From DATEDA01 sp963754305 (lineage in GTDB: Bacteria > Pseudomonadota > Gammaproteobacteria > Burkholderiales > SG8-39), in NCBI GenBank assembly GCA_963754305.1, contig CAVWFR010000043.1, positions 186,001 through 250,000 on the forward strand: a stretch of 64,000 nucleotides of DNA, read 5' to 3'. The translations under genes and the position numbers were made by a program. Below the pieces are notes generated by a model. That model saw nothing but the letters and a program-made list of their open reading frames with translations. It ran no database searches and was not told where the DNA came from. Shown here piece by piece: positions 26,520 to 38,276 of the stretch (its first letter is position 1; each line of letters opens with the position of its first letter).

Positions 26520-26853
26520 AAGAGCGCCAGGATCGGCCGAAGAGGAGCTCGCGCGGGCTTCACGGGAGCCACCCCGAGAGCGCTACGTGCTGCGGCTGTA
26601 TGTGACCGGCATGACGGCGCGATCGACTCGCGCTGTCGAGAACGTGCGCGCCGTCTGCGAGGAGCATCTCCGCGGACGCTATGATCTCGAGGTGGTCGAC
26701 ATCTACCAGCAACCGACGCTGGCGAAAGGGGAGCAGATCATCGCGGCACCCACTCTCATCAAGAAGCTGCCGTTGCCGCTGCGCCGCTTGATCGGCGACA
26801 TGTCCAGCACGGAGCGAATCCTGCTGGGCCTGGACCTCAGGCGGGCGGAATAG
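26512..26853 (+). CDS. kaiB: KaiB-like protein (second copy)
   Basis: A 113-residue protein with a GTG start at 26512, overlapping the first kaiB by 8 bases. After a charged 25-residue lead comes a full KaiB domain: RYVLRLYVTGMTARSTRAVE, RYDLEVVDIYQQPTLAKGEQ, IIAAPTLIKKLPLPLRRLIG, GLDLR. It is clearly a paralogue of the upstream gene. Tandem kaiB copies after kaiC are known in several proteobacteria, usually followed by a histidine kinase as here. Confidence 0.88.
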   Translation: MPKRAPGSAEEELARASREPPRERYVLRLYVTGMTARSTRAVENVRAVCEEHLRGRYDLEVVDIYQQPTLAKGEQIIAAPTLIKKLPLPLRRLIGDMSSTERILLGLDLRRAE

Positions 26854-26860
26854 CACTCGC

Positions 26861-27015
26861 ATGGATGAGCATCCTCTCGGTGTAGAGGACGAGGAATCGG
26901 CCGGCGTCGATCAATTGCGGGCCCGCCTCGCCGAAGCCGAGGAGACCCTCCGGGCCATCCGTCATGGTGAAGTGGATGCGCTATTGATCGTCGACGGAGC
27001 GGGCGAGCGCGTCTT
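26861..27015 (+). pseudogene. N-terminal fragment of a PAS/histidine kinase
   Basis: ATG at 26861 opens a frame reading VDQLRARLAEAEETLRAIRH and GEVDALLIVDGAGERV. This is the standard start of PAS-containing kinases found after kaiB genes. At about 27010 the sequence switches without a break to the reverse complement of a glycoside hydrolase gene, and the frame stops at 27043. Its presumed C-terminal part lies at 27485-28016. Confidence 0.75.
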
Positions 27016-27480
27016 GACGAGATACCAGAGCGCGTTGGTATAGAGCACGAAGCCGGACCGCGGCATGATATCGGCTCAGTCGATCGCCTCGTTCTGCTGC
27101 AGCAGAGATGAAAGCGTTGATGCTCGTGGCAGGCGAGCCAGCGGACCGCCCGGTCGATCCCGGCTGCGAAGCGCTGGCGCAAGCGTCCCTCCGGGCGCAG
27201 CCGGTCGACGAGCGCAACAGCGGCGAGCCACCACAGCGTGGAATTGATGGACAGCCGAGATACCAGAAGTCGGCCTCGTCGCGCTTGGCGTCGAACGAAT
27301 TTCGGGATTAGGCCGTTCGCCGCCTGATGTGCGGCGAGTCTGTCGAGGCCGTTCGACCGCCTCGCGCTCGAGGTCCGGATCCTCCGACGCCGCCATGCCC
27401 AGGGCGCATACGGCGGGATCGCGCCCGAAGATCGCGATGTAGCCGCGAGCGTCGGAGCGTGCGTCTCGGTCGGGCTCCGG
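27010..27480 (-). pseudogene. Internal fragment of the six-hairpin glycoside hydrolase
   Basis: Minus-strand pieces, in more than one frame, read FGRDPAV-like sequence, MAASEDPDLEREA, GLDRLAAHQAANGLIPKFV, STLWWLAAVALVD, LRQRFAAGIDRAVRWLACHE, HQRFHL and finally DIMPRSGFVLYTNALW. They belong to the same hydrolase as the fragment at 24641-25012 and would precede it in the protein. The real N-terminus is absent. Several single-base slips are present. Confidence 0.7.
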
Positions 27481-27484
27481 CGAG

Positions 27485-28016
27485 AATGCACGGGGGAGCC
27501 GTCAAAGCTGAAAGCGCGGGACCGGGTACCGGAAGCACGTTCACCGTCACTTTGCCGCTCGTTCCAGCGCAGACCGCGCTCGCTGACCGCACGGATACGG
27601 CAAGCGCGCCGTCCGTCGAACCTGGTGGGCGGCGATTGCGCGTCCTCGTGGTCGACGACAATGCCGACGGCGCAACGATGCTCTCCATGCTCATCGGGAT
27701 GCACGGCCACGAGACGGAGCTCGCCCACAATGGTCATGACGCCCTCGCGAAGCTTGCCGACTGGAACCCTCAGGTCGTGTTTCTCGACATCGGGTTACCC
27801 GGGCTCAACGGCTACGAAGTCGCACGACGTGTACGGGCTCAAGAAGAAGCGTGCGGAGGTGCCCGTACGATCCTCGTTGCGCTGACCGGTTGGGGCAGTG
27901 ACGACGACAAGCGCCGCTCGCGTGAAGCGGGCTTCGATCTGCACCTCACCAAACCCGCTGACGCCAACGAGGTGGAAGCCATCGTTGCACGGATCTGCGC
28001 CGAGCTGTCCGGTTGA
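27485..28016 (+). pseudogene. C-terminal fragment of a hybrid histidine kinase: end of ATPase domain plus receiver
   Basis: The frame begins with MHGGAVKAESAGPGTGSTFT, the last part of a HATPase_c domain, and continues to a complete receiver: LRVLVVDDNADGATMLSML, phospho-acceptor Asp in VVFLDIGLPGLNGYEVARR, LVALTGWGSDDDKRRSREAG and the conserved Lys in LTKPAD. The start of the kinase is probably the fragment at 26861. The HisKA and central PAS parts are missing. A free receiver could still be made if an internal start is used, but none is convincing. Confidence 0.75.
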
Positions 28017-28022
28017 TGCAGG

Positions 28023-28382
28023 TTACGGGTGTTCGCCGCCAGGGATGCAACGACCACTGCCGGCAACGATGTCGAGGATCTGCACGCCGCGCGGCAGCTC
28101 GATCAGGAACTCGGGGTCACGCTCGAGGTGATGGATGCGGGTGGGATCTTCACCCGCGAAACGCGACATCGCCGGCACGCTTTCCCAATACGAGATCGTG
28201 ACGAACTCGCTTTCGGTCTCGCGATCCTCACGCAACAGCTGGACGCCCAGCGCTTTCTCTTCGAGCGGCCTGATGCCGGTTTCGTAAAGATACGCCGCGT
28301 ACTCGTCTGCCCTTTCCCGGGTGGTTCGGCCGCGCCAGATGCGAGCGATCCTCGGTTGGGGCGCTTCGGTGGAAGTCTTCAT
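28023..28382 (-). CDS. Antibiotic biosynthesis monooxygenase (ABM)-like protein
   Basis: A 119-residue ferredoxin-like protein: ARIWRGRTTRERADEYAAYL, GIRPLEEKALGVQLLRED, SEFVTISYWESVPAMSRFAG and HHLERDPEFLIEL. This matches the dimeric alpha-beta barrel ABM family, whose members include quinone and heme-degrading monooxygenases as well as many of unknown role. ATG at 28382 with GGTGAG just upstream is chosen; a GTG at 28391 is also possible. It is the last gene on the minus strand after malQ-treY, 21 bases beyond its stop. Confidence 0.75.
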   Translation of the reverse strand: MKTSTEAPQPRIARIWRGRTTRERADEYAAYLYETGIRPLEEKALGVQLLREDRETESEFVTISYWESVPAMSRFAGEDPTRIHHLERDPEFLIELPRGVQILDIVAGSGRCIPGGEHP

Positions 28383-28403
28383 CGCGCTCACCCGTCCAGG
28401 AAC

Positions 28404-31400
28404 CTAGGCTGCGCCGCGCACGAGTATCAGCGCGCCCGGGAAGCTCGAGAACGCATCGGCCATGGCCAGCCGGCCGCCAGGCGCATCGAGCCGCTCGCCC
28501 GTCAGCCCGTTCACCAGATCGGTGGCCGCCCCCAGGGGCGCGAGATCGATAGCCGTGTCGCCCCATACGTCCGGTCCGAGCGGGAGCCGCGCGCCGTCGC
28601 CGAGCAGCGTGAGGAAGAGCCGGCCGCTCACCGCGAAGAGCGCACGTCCCGCGTGCTGTCGCGCGAATGCCACGACGTGGCTCGCGCGCGCACCGGTGAC
28701 GGCGAGCGGCGTATAGCTGCCCTGCTCGAACAGCGTCGGATCCTCGCGGCGCAAGCCGAGCGCGCGCCATAGGATCCACAGCTTGCCGCGTCCGTCCCAG
28801 GGATCATCGAACAGCGCGCGCAACCCGTCGGCGATCGAGTCCTGCGGCCCGGCGGCGAGCGCCGCGAGCGAATCCAGCAATCGCTCGCGCGAGGCGTAGT
28901 CCACCGGCCGCCGGTTGTCGGGGTCGACCAGGCTGAGGTCCAGCGCATCGGTGCCCTGATAGATGTCCGGCACCCCCGGCGAGGCGACCTTGAGGAGCGT
29001 CATCGACAGCGAGTTGAGGAGCCCGAACCACTCGATCCGACCCGCCTGCTCGCGGAGGTCGTCGAGGAAGCGGTTGCCTTCGGCGCGGCCGAGCAGGCCC
29101 TCGATAAAGCCGCGTACGGTCGACTCGTACTCGTCGTTCAGGTTGACCCAGCTCGAATGCAGCTTCGCTTCGCGCACCGCTTTCAGCATGTAGCGCTCGA
29201 TGCGCTCGCGGTACGCGGGGAGGCCGGCGGCGTCGAGCCGCGCCGGGAACGTGCCGAGCAGCGTCTGATAGAGCAGATACTCGTCCGCGCGCGTCGGTGC
29301 GGGCGCGCCCTCGCGCAGGCGCTTCTTGCTCCGGTTCACCCGGCTCCAGCGTCGGAGCATCAGGCGCCACGCCCCCGGCATCTCCGACAGGACGTCGATC
29401 CGCGCCCGGACGTCCTCCGAGCGCTTGCTGTCGTGCGTCGAGGACGCGACGACGGTGTGCGGCCAGGTGGCGGCGCGATCCGCGCTCGCGCCGTGAAACG
29501 CGGCGACACTGATGCCGAACATGCCCGGGTCGGTGCCCACCTCGTTGAGGGAGGCGAGCGGGGTGTAGCGGTAATAGGCCGTGTCCTCGACACCCTTCGC
29601 GTTCACCGGTCCGCTGAACTGCTGAAACTTGAGCGCGAACGCGACGAACCGTTCGGCGATCGCCGGATGCGCATCGTCGGGCGCACGGCCGAGCAGCGCG
29701 CTGCGCACGAACTCGAAGATCGTCACGTCGGCAGCACGGCTCCGCCGGCGCGCACGCGCCACCGCCCAGTCGATGAACCGGCGGTCCTGCCGCGAGGCGA
29801 TCGCGCGGCGCTCGACCGGCGAAGAGTCCGCCCGCGGCTCGTGCTGCCGCAGATACGTGCGATAGACTGGAAAGCAAGCGACGACCTCGGCGAGCGCTTG
29901 GCGGAGCGTGTTGAACGTGTAGTCGCGCGTGCGGCGATCCGCGCGGGCGAGCCGCAGCAGCTCCGACGAGAGCACCGTGAGCTCGGACGCGAGCGCGGTC
30001 TTCAGAATTACTCGCCGGCCCTGGTACGCGGCCTCCGCCGCGTCGCTCGTCTCGCCGGTGAAGCTGTGCCATAGCCGTTCGAAGCGGGACCTCGCGCCGG
30101 GATCCACGAATAGACCGTTCACGACCGCGGCGAACCGATAGCCGGTCGTGCCGTGGACGCGCCAGCTCTCGGGCAGGCGCTCGTGCCCGGCGACGATCTT
30201 CTCCGCGACGACCCAGACCGGCCGCGCCGGCCGGCTGCCATTGACCGGCGCGAGCGGGACGCCGACGCGGTGTGCATAGCCTTGCTGCAGGCGGTCGAAG
30301 TACTGGGCGGGATCGTAGAGCCCGTCGGGATGATCGATCCGCAGCCCGTCGATCCGGCCGGCCGCGGCCAGGTCGAGCATCAGCGCGTGCGTCGCCTCGA
30401 AGACGCCTTCGTGCTCCATGCGCAGCGCCGCAAGGTCGTTGATGTCGAAGAAGCGCCGGTAGTTGATCTCGTCCGAAGCGACGCGCCAGAACGCGAGGCG
30501 GTAGGCCTGTGCCTCGAGCAGCTCGTGCAGGCGGGCGAACGACTCGCGCTCCGCGGGCGTGCCGTTCACCAGCTGCACCGCGCGCTCGATCGCGGCGGCG
30601 GCCTCCGGCGACGCGGCGACGAGCGCGGCCAGGCGCCGCTGGTGAATCGACTTGTCGCGGCGGCGCTCGGCAAGCGCGTCGGGGCGCGTGTCGTCGCGCG
30701 CCGGCAGATGGCCGAATGCCGCGGCGACGCTCGCGAGCTCGGCTGCGGGTTGGTCGGGCAGCGGTTCGGACGCGGCGAGCGCAAGCACGCGCGGATATTC
30801 CCGCGGATCGACCGGGAACCGGTGCTCGAAGTAGCTGACCGACAACGCGCCGGCGCCGGCGTCGAATTCGAGGCGGAGGTCGCCGCGCTCGAGCACCAAG
30901 CCGTAGTGCTCGCCGAGCACCGGCAGCAGCACGCGGTTCGCCATCGAAGCGTCGAGAGGGTGCCAGTCGATGTCGAAGAACGCGGCGTGCTCGGCGGCCG
31001 GACCATTCTCGAGGACGTCGAGCCACCACGCGTTGTCCGCGCCCATGACCCCCATGTGGTTCGGCACCACGTCGACGACGAGCCCGAGGCCGTGCGCCTG
31101 CAGCGTGTCGGCGAGCGAGTCGAAGCCTGCCTGCCCGCCGAGCTCCGGGTTGATCTCCCGGTGATCGACGATGTCGTAGCCGTGCGTGCTGCCCGGCCGC
31201 GCGCGCAGGATCGGCGAGCAGTACAGGTGGCTCACGCCCAGCCGCGCGAGGTAGGGCGCGATCCGCGCCGCGTCGGCGAACGTGAAATCGCGATGGAGCT
31301 GCACGCGATAGGTCGCGCGCGGGATCCGGACCGTTGCGCGCGGCGCGCTCGCGTCGCCCGGCGGCGGGCGTCGCGCGACGGTGCGCGGGAGCGGCCGCAG

Positions 31401-33602
31401 CGCTGCGAGGGTGCGCACCAGCTCGTCGAACCGCGGGTCGTCGCCGAAGCGCTCGAGCGCGACCGGAAGCTTGCGCCGCCAGTTCGGCTGCTCGGCCTCC
31501 GAGGTGCCCGGCAGGTTGACCGGGTCGAGCACCCCGAGCAGGTCCTCGAGCTGCACGACCAGGATGCGCGAGGGCGTGCGCGCGAGATAGGCATGCACCG
31601 CGCGTGCGAGCTCGGGCGTCGCGGCCGGGATCGAGGCGGGATCGGCGGTCGCGCCCGGCGGCAGCAGCCGCTCGCGCTCGAGCGCGAGGAGGAGCCGCGC
31701 GCGGTCCTGCGCGCGCTCGATGAGCGCCGCCTGCCGCGCCCCTTCGTCGGGCAGCAGCCCGAGCGATCGCCGGACGGCGAGATCGCGCCCGTCCCAGAAC
31801 CCCGCGATCGTCGGCAGGTCATGCGTCGTTGCGGCGACCAGCGCCTCGGCAGGATAGGCGTCCGGCGGCGCGAAGCCGCCGTTCGCGTCGCGCTCGAACG
31901 GGAGCACCCGGTACGAGAGGACACCGCGCGCGGCGAGCGCCGTGCGCAGCTCGGGCGGGACGGTGCCGAGATCCTCGCCGATCACCATGCAGCAGTTGCG
32001 CACGCTTTCGAGCGCGACGATCCCGAGCAGGTCGTCGAGCGGATAGCTCACGTACGCACCGTCCGCCGCCGCGCCACTCGGCGGCACCCAGTACAGCCGC
32101 GCGAGCCCCATCGCGTGATCGATGCGCAACGCGCCCGCGTGGCGCATGTTGGCGCGGAGCATCGCGACGAACGGCGCATAGGCGGCCGCCCGCAGCCGCT
32201 CCGGGTTGAGCGGCGGCAGGCCCCAGTTCTGCCCCTTCAGGTTATAGGCGTCGGGCGGTGCGCCGATGCTCGCGGCGACGACGTACAGGTCCTGATTCGC
32301 CCAGGCTTCAGCACCGCCGCGGTCGATCGAGACGGCGAGGTCCTGGTAGAGGCCGACGCCCAGCTCGAGCGAGCGGGCGTGGTCGGCCGCGGCCGCGAGC
32401 TGCGTTTCCGCCTGCCATTGCAGGTACTCGTAGAGCTCGATGCGCTCGAGCTGCGCGTCGGCGAAGCCGGCGACCGCGGCCGAGGCCGGATCGCGAAATT
32501 CGGGCGGCCAGGCGGGCCATCCCCACACATCCGGATCCGCGCGATGTAGCGATTCCTGCAGCGTTTCGAACAGCGCGTGCAGCCGCAGGGCAGGACCGCC
32601 CGCCGCCTGGAACGCCCGGAACGCGCGCGCGCGCGGCGAATCCGCGACGAGATGCCGTTCGCGGAAATGCGCATAAAGGCGGCCGAGGACGTCCAGCTTC
32701 ACCGCCGCGACGCTCGCGTAGTCGACGAGCGGCGCGGCGCGGAGCGCCGCGAGGCGCGACCGGAACGACTCGCTCCGCACTTCGGCCGCGACTGCCGGGC
32801 ACTCGCCGAAATCGTCGAGCGCCTCGACGTCGATATACAGCACGTTGAGGAAGATCCGCGACGACGGGCCGTAGGGGCTCGCATGCGCCGGGTTGTGCGG
32901 GAAGAGCGCATGCAGCGGGTTCACGCCGACGATGCCGGCGCCGCGCGTGCCCCATTGCTCGATCAGCGTTCGCAGATCGGTGAAATCGCCGATCCCCCAG
33001 TTGCGCTCGGATCGCACCGCGTAGAGCTGCACCGACGGCCCCCACGTCCGGCCGTCGCCGTCGAGCGCCGCGGGGCGATAGCAGCGCGCAGGTGCGACGA
33101 CGAGCAGGCTCTCGTCCAGCGCGGCGCCGGCGTGGATCAGCTCGAGGCGGTGGTAACCGCAGCCGAGTCCGCCCTGCGCCGCGAGCTCGGCCGGCAAGGG
33201 CAGCGCCCGCTCGCTGCGGGCGGCGCCGTCGATGTCGGCGAGGGTGGCGATGGGCAGCTCGCGCGGAGAGAACTCGCCGGAATGCGTGTCGCCGCCTTCC
33301 GCGCGGATCCGCCAGGCGAACCGCGCGGAATCGAGCGCGGCCGGGAGCCGGATCCGCACCGTCCAGGGCGCAGCCGCCTCGGTCAGCACGACCACCGGCG
33401 GGAGCGCGCGGCGCCACTCGACCGCGTCGCACGCGGCCGGATCGGACGCGCCGCCGGCCGCGGCGACGTCGACCCCGAGCGCGCCCAGGAGGGCGCGCAG
33501 GCTCGCTTCCGAGGCCGGACGGCGCTTGCCCCAGACGTCTTCGTACTCGGTGGCGATGCCGTGCAGCCGGCACAGCCGCTCGAGGAGCGCGGCGTCACCC
33601 AC
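28404..33602 (-). CDS. malQ-treY: 4-alpha-glucanotransferase fused to maltooligosyl trehalose synthase
   Basis: A 1732-residue fusion. Residues 1 to about 745 are MalQ (GH77), which moves maltodextrin segments; catalytic motifs ALRIDHAMGLARLYWVP (nucleophile Asp), VIGEDLGTVP (acid/base Glu) and TTHDLPTIAGFW are intact. From about 760 (TYRVQLHRDFTFADAARIAP) to the end is TreY (GH13), which turns the reducing end of a glucan into a trehalose unit, with GLRIDHPDGLYDP, VVAEKIVAGHERLP and SSTHDSKRSEDVRAR. The two join through a Pro/Ala linker. GTG at 33602 is chosen because it overlaps the treZ stop and starts the MalQ helix GDAALLERLCRLHG. It is one uninterrupted frame. Confidence 0.92.
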   Translation of the reverse strand: MGDAALLERLCRLHGIATEYEDVWGKRRPASEASLRALLGALGVDVAAAGGASDPAACDAVEWRRALPPVVVLTEAAAPWTVRIRLPAALDSARFAWRIRAEGGDTHSGEFSPRELPIATLADIDGAARSERALPLPAELAAQGGLGCGYHRLELIHAGAALDESLLVVAPARCYRPAALDGDGRTWGPSVQLYAVRSERNWGIGDFTDLRTLIEQWGTRGAGIVGVNPLHALFPHNPAHASPYGPSSRIFLNVLYIDVEALDDFGECPAVAAEVRSESFRSRLAALRAAPLVDYASVAAVKLDVLGRLYAHFRERHLVADSPRARAFRAFQAAGGPALRLHALFETLQESLHRADPDVWGWPAWPPEFRDPASAAVAGFADAQLERIELYEYLQWQAETQLAAAADHARSLELGVGLYQDLAVSIDRGGAEAWANQDLYVVAASIGAPPDAYNLKGQNWGLPPLNPERLRAAAYAPFVAMLRANMRHAGALRIDHAMGLARLYWVPPSGAAADGAYVSYPLDDLLGIVALESVRNCCMVIGEDLGTVPPELRTALAARGVLSYRVLPFERDANGGFAPPDAYPAEALVAATTHDLPTIAGFWDGRDLAVRRSLGLLPDEGARQAALIERAQDRARLLLALERERLLPPGATADPASIPAATPELARAVHAYLARTPSRILVVQLEDLLGVLDPVNLPGTSEAEQPNWRRKLPVALERFGDDPRFDELVRTLAALRPLPRTVARRPPPGDASAPRATVRIPRATYRVQLHRDFTFADAARIAPYLARLGVSHLYCSPILRARPGSTHGYDIVDHREINPELGGQAGFDSLADTLQAHGLGLVVDVVPNHMGVMGADNAWWLDVLENGPAAEHAAFFDIDWHPLDASMANRVLLPVLGEHYGLVLERGDLRLEFDAGAGALSVSYFEHRFPVDPREYPRVLALAASEPLPDQPAAELASVAAAFGHLPARDDTRPDALAERRRDKSIHQRRLAALVAASPEAAAAIERAVQLVNGTPAERESFARLHELLEAQAYRLAFWRVASDEINYRRFFDINDLAALRMEHEGVFEATHALMLDLAAAGRIDGLRIDHPDGLYDPAQYFDRLQQGYAHRVGVPLAPVNGSRPARPVWVVAEKIVAGHERLPESWRVHGTTGYRFAAVVNGLFVDPGARSRFERLWHSFTGETSDAAEAAYQGRRVILKTALASELTVLSSELLRLARADRRTRDYTFNTLRQALAEVVACFPVYRTYLRQHEPRADSSPVERRAIASRQDRRFIDWAVARARRRSRAADVTIFEFVRSALLGRAPDDAHPAIAERFVAFALKFQQFSGPVNAKGVEDTAYYRYTPLASLNEVGTDPGMFGISVAAFHGASADRAATWPHTVVASSTHDSKRSEDVRARIDVLSEMPGAWRLMLRRWSRVNRSKKRLREGAPAPTRADEYLLYQTLLGTFPARLDAAGLPAYRERIERYMLKAVREAKLHSSWVNLNDEYESTVRGFIEGLLGRAEGNRFLDDLREQAGRIEWFGLLNSLSMTLLKVASPGVPDIYQGTDALDLSLVDPDNRRPVDYASRERLLDSLAALAAGPQDSIADGLRALFDDPWDGRGKLWILWRALGLRREDPTLFEQGSYTPLAVTGARASHVVAFARQHAGRALFAVSGRLFLTLLGDGARLPLGPDVWGDTAIDLAPLGAATDLVNGLTGERLDAPGGRLAMADAFSSFPGALILVRGAA

Positions 33603-35385
33603 GCGGCTCGCCCCGCACGACGACGACCGACCAAGGGTGCGAGCACCGCGCTCTCGCCTGCCTGGACCGGTAGCGTCGCGTACACGAGCCGCCCGGGGGG
33701 GAGCGCGATCGGCGGCGATGCGGCCGCGCCGAGGTTCGCCACGAGCGCGAGCGGCGAGCGGTCGCCGAGCGTCCAGCACACCCGGATCACGTCACCCGCG
33801 AGCTCGAATGCGCCGCCCGGGGGCATGCCGGCGAGACGCGGCACGATCTCCGTCCGACGCCGCTCGAGCAGGCGGCGATAGAGCGCGTGCCACCGGCGAT
33901 GCGGCGCCTCAGCGAGGCTTTCCCAGTTCAGCTTCGAGCGGGCAAAGGTCTCCGGGTCGTTGGGATCGGGGATGCGCGCCTGCGACGCGGGCTCGGCGAA
34001 GCGCTCGAAGCGGGCGAACTCCGAACGCCGGCCGGCGGTGACTGCGGCGGCGAGCTCGGGGCCGAAGTCGCAGAAGAACTGGAACGGCGTCGCCGCGCCG
34101 AACTCCTCGCCCATGAAGAGGAGCGGCACGTGCGGGGCGAGGAGCAGGCAGGCGATCGCCGCCTCGAGCGCGCGGCTCTCCGCCAGCATGCCGATGCGCT
34201 CGCCGAAGGCGCGGTTGCCGACCTGGTCGTGAGTCTGCAGGAAGTCGACGAAGGCGGTCGCCGGCAGCGCTCCGCTAGGCTCGCCGCGGCGCGCCGCCCG
34301 GTGCGCCGAGTGTTCGCCCTGAAAGGCGAAGCCTTCGGCCAGCGCGCGCGCGACCAGGGCATGCGGGCGTTCGGCGTAGTCGGCGTAGTAGCCGTCGGTC
34401 TCCCGCGCGACGATCACGTGCAGCGCGTGGTGTACGTCGTCGTTCCACTGCGCCGCTGGCGCGAGGCGGGCGGCCTCGTTGCGGTCGTTCTCGAGCACCA
34501 GGTGGACATGGCGCTCGCGGCCGGGCCCGTCGCGGAGCCGCTGGCCGATTTCCGCGACGATGTCCGGTTCCGAGTCGTCGGCGATCGCGTGGATCGCGTC
34601 GAGCCGCAGGCCGTCGCAATGGAACTCCTCGATCCAGTACAGCGCGTTGTGGATGAAGAAGTCGCGCACGGTGCGGGCGCGCTCGCCGTCGAAGTTGATC
34701 GCCGCACCCCACGGCGTCGCATGGCGCGGGTTGAAGAACTGCGGCGCGTAGAGGTGCAGGTAGTTCCCTTCCGGGCCGAAGTGGTTGTAGACCACGTCTA
34801 GGAGCACCATGAGCCCGCGCGCATGCGCGGCGGCGACGAATCGCTTGAAGTCTTCCGGCGTGCCGTACGTGGCATCCGGCGCGAACGGCAGCACCCCGTC
34901 ATAGCCCCAGTTGCGCCGGCCGGGGAAGTCGGCCACGGGCATCACTTCCAGAGCGGTAACGCCGAGGTCGGCGAGGTAGTCGAGCCGCTCGGTCGCGGCC
35001 GCGAACGTGCCTTGCGGGGTGAACGTGCCCACGTGGAGCTCGTACAGGACGGCTTCCTCCCAGGGTCGCCCGCGCCAGTCGTCGTCCGGCCACTCGAAGC
35101 CCTCCGGGTCGACGACCCGGCTGGGGGCATGGACGTCGTCGGGATTCCATCGCGAGGCGGGGTCGGGCACCGCGAGGTTCGCGTTCACACGGAAGGCGTA
35201 CGCCGTGCCCGGCGGCACGCCGGGGGCGATCGTCTGGAACCAGCCGTTGCCGACCGCGGTCATCGGCCGGCCGGCGCTGCCGCCGAGCACGAGCTCGACT
35301 CTCTCGAGGGCCGGCGCCCACAGCCGGAACCGCGTGCTGCCGTCGCGGGCGACCTCGGCGCCGAACGGCATCGCGTGACGCCGCT

Positions 35386-35389
<4 letters not shown>
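33595..35389 (-). CDS. treZ: Malto-oligosyltrehalose trehalohydrolase (one frameshift near the end)
   Basis: A GH13 enzyme of about 597 residues that releases trehalose from the TreY product. It has an N-terminal E-set domain (FRLWAPALERVELVLGG), then the barrel with VYNHFGPEGNYLH, GLRLDAIHAIADDSEPDI (nucleophile), VLENDRNEA (acid/base) and LQTHDQVGNRAFG. The ATG at 35389 overlaps the glgX stop. The frame slips at about 33636-33640: AVLAPL should continue WSVVVVRGEPRG to a TGA at 33595-33597, explained by one extra A in an AA pair. Only the last dozen residues are affected. Confidence 0.92.
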
Positions 35390-37551
<2,162 letters not shown>

Positions 37552-37560
37552 GCGGAAAGC

Positions 37561-38274
37561 TCAGGCACCCAGGGTGGCGACGAGCGGCAAGTGGTCGGAA
37601 GCCACCCGCGCGAGCGGCGAAGTGTGCACCGTGAGCCGGCGGAGCAGCGTCCGCGGCTTGATCCAGAGCCGGTCGAGCGCCAGCACCGGGCGGTGGGACG
37701 GAAAGGTGGCCGGCGCGGGCGTGCGCTGGAATTGCACGTGCAGCCACCGCAACGGGCGTCCCCACAGGAACCACTCGTTCAGATCCCCCATGAGCACGGT
37801 GGGCACGTCCCGATGCCGGTCGAGCGCGGCCAGGAGCCAGCGCACCTGCCGCCGCCGCTCGTACGGCCACAGTCCGAGATGGGTCGCGAGCACGCGCAGG
37901 CGCCACGCGCCGCAGTCGAGCAGCACGTCGAGCGCGCCGCGCGGCTCGTGCGGCGGCACGCTGATATCCATCCGCTCGACCGATAGCGTCGGGTAGCGGG
38001 TCAGCAGCACGTTGCCGAAGTCGGCGTCCTTGCGCAGCATCGTCACGCCGCTGATGACCTCGGCCCCGAGGCGCTCGCGGAATAGCCGCACCAGATCGCG
38101 GCCGGCCGCGCCGCTGTGGACCTCCTGGAGCGCGATGACGTTCGCGTCGAGCTCGCCCAGGACGCCGGCAATGCGGTCGGGATCGAACACGCCGTCGCGA
38201 CCGATGGCGCGGTGGATGTTATACGTGGCGACCACGGTCGGCGCCGGGCCGGACGGCGGTGGCGGCGGGCTCAT
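37561..38274 (-). CDS. Endonuclease/exonuclease/phosphatase (EEP) family protein
   Basis: A 237-residue EEP-fold protein: TVVATYNIHRAIGRDG, VIALQEVHSG with the metal-binding Glu, VLATHLGLWPYERRRQ, VLMGDLNEWFLWG with Asp/Asn, and a final SDHLPLVATLG with the catalytic Asp-His. This set indicates Mg-dependent phosphodiesterase activity, on nucleic acid, phospholipid or sugar phosphate. There is no signal peptide. It starts 2 bases after the VTT membrane protein ends, a pairing often seen with phospholipase D genes. Substrate unknown. Confidence 0.88.
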   Translation of the reverse strand: MSPPPPPSGPAPTVVATYNIHRAIGRDGVFDPDRIAGVLGELDANVIALQEVHSGAAGRDLVRLFRERLGAEVISGVTMLRKDADFGNVLLTRYPTLSVERMDISVPPHEPRGALDVLLDCGAWRLRVLATHLGLWPYERRRQVRWLLAALDRHRDVPTVLMGDLNEWFLWGRPLRWLHVQFQRTPAPATFPSHRPVLALDRLWIKPRTLLRRLTVHTSPLARVASDHLPLVATLGA

Positions 38275-38276
38275 CG

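Noticed and set aside
24641..28016. Interpretation of the kai/hydrolase mosaic as a mobile element insertion
   Set aside because: No transposase, terminal inverted repeats or target duplications were seen at the three junctions.
30153..32549. A 798-codon plus-strand frame antisense to malQ-treY
   Set aside because: Low-complexity charged sequence with no domain; a shadow of the opposite-strand fusion gene.
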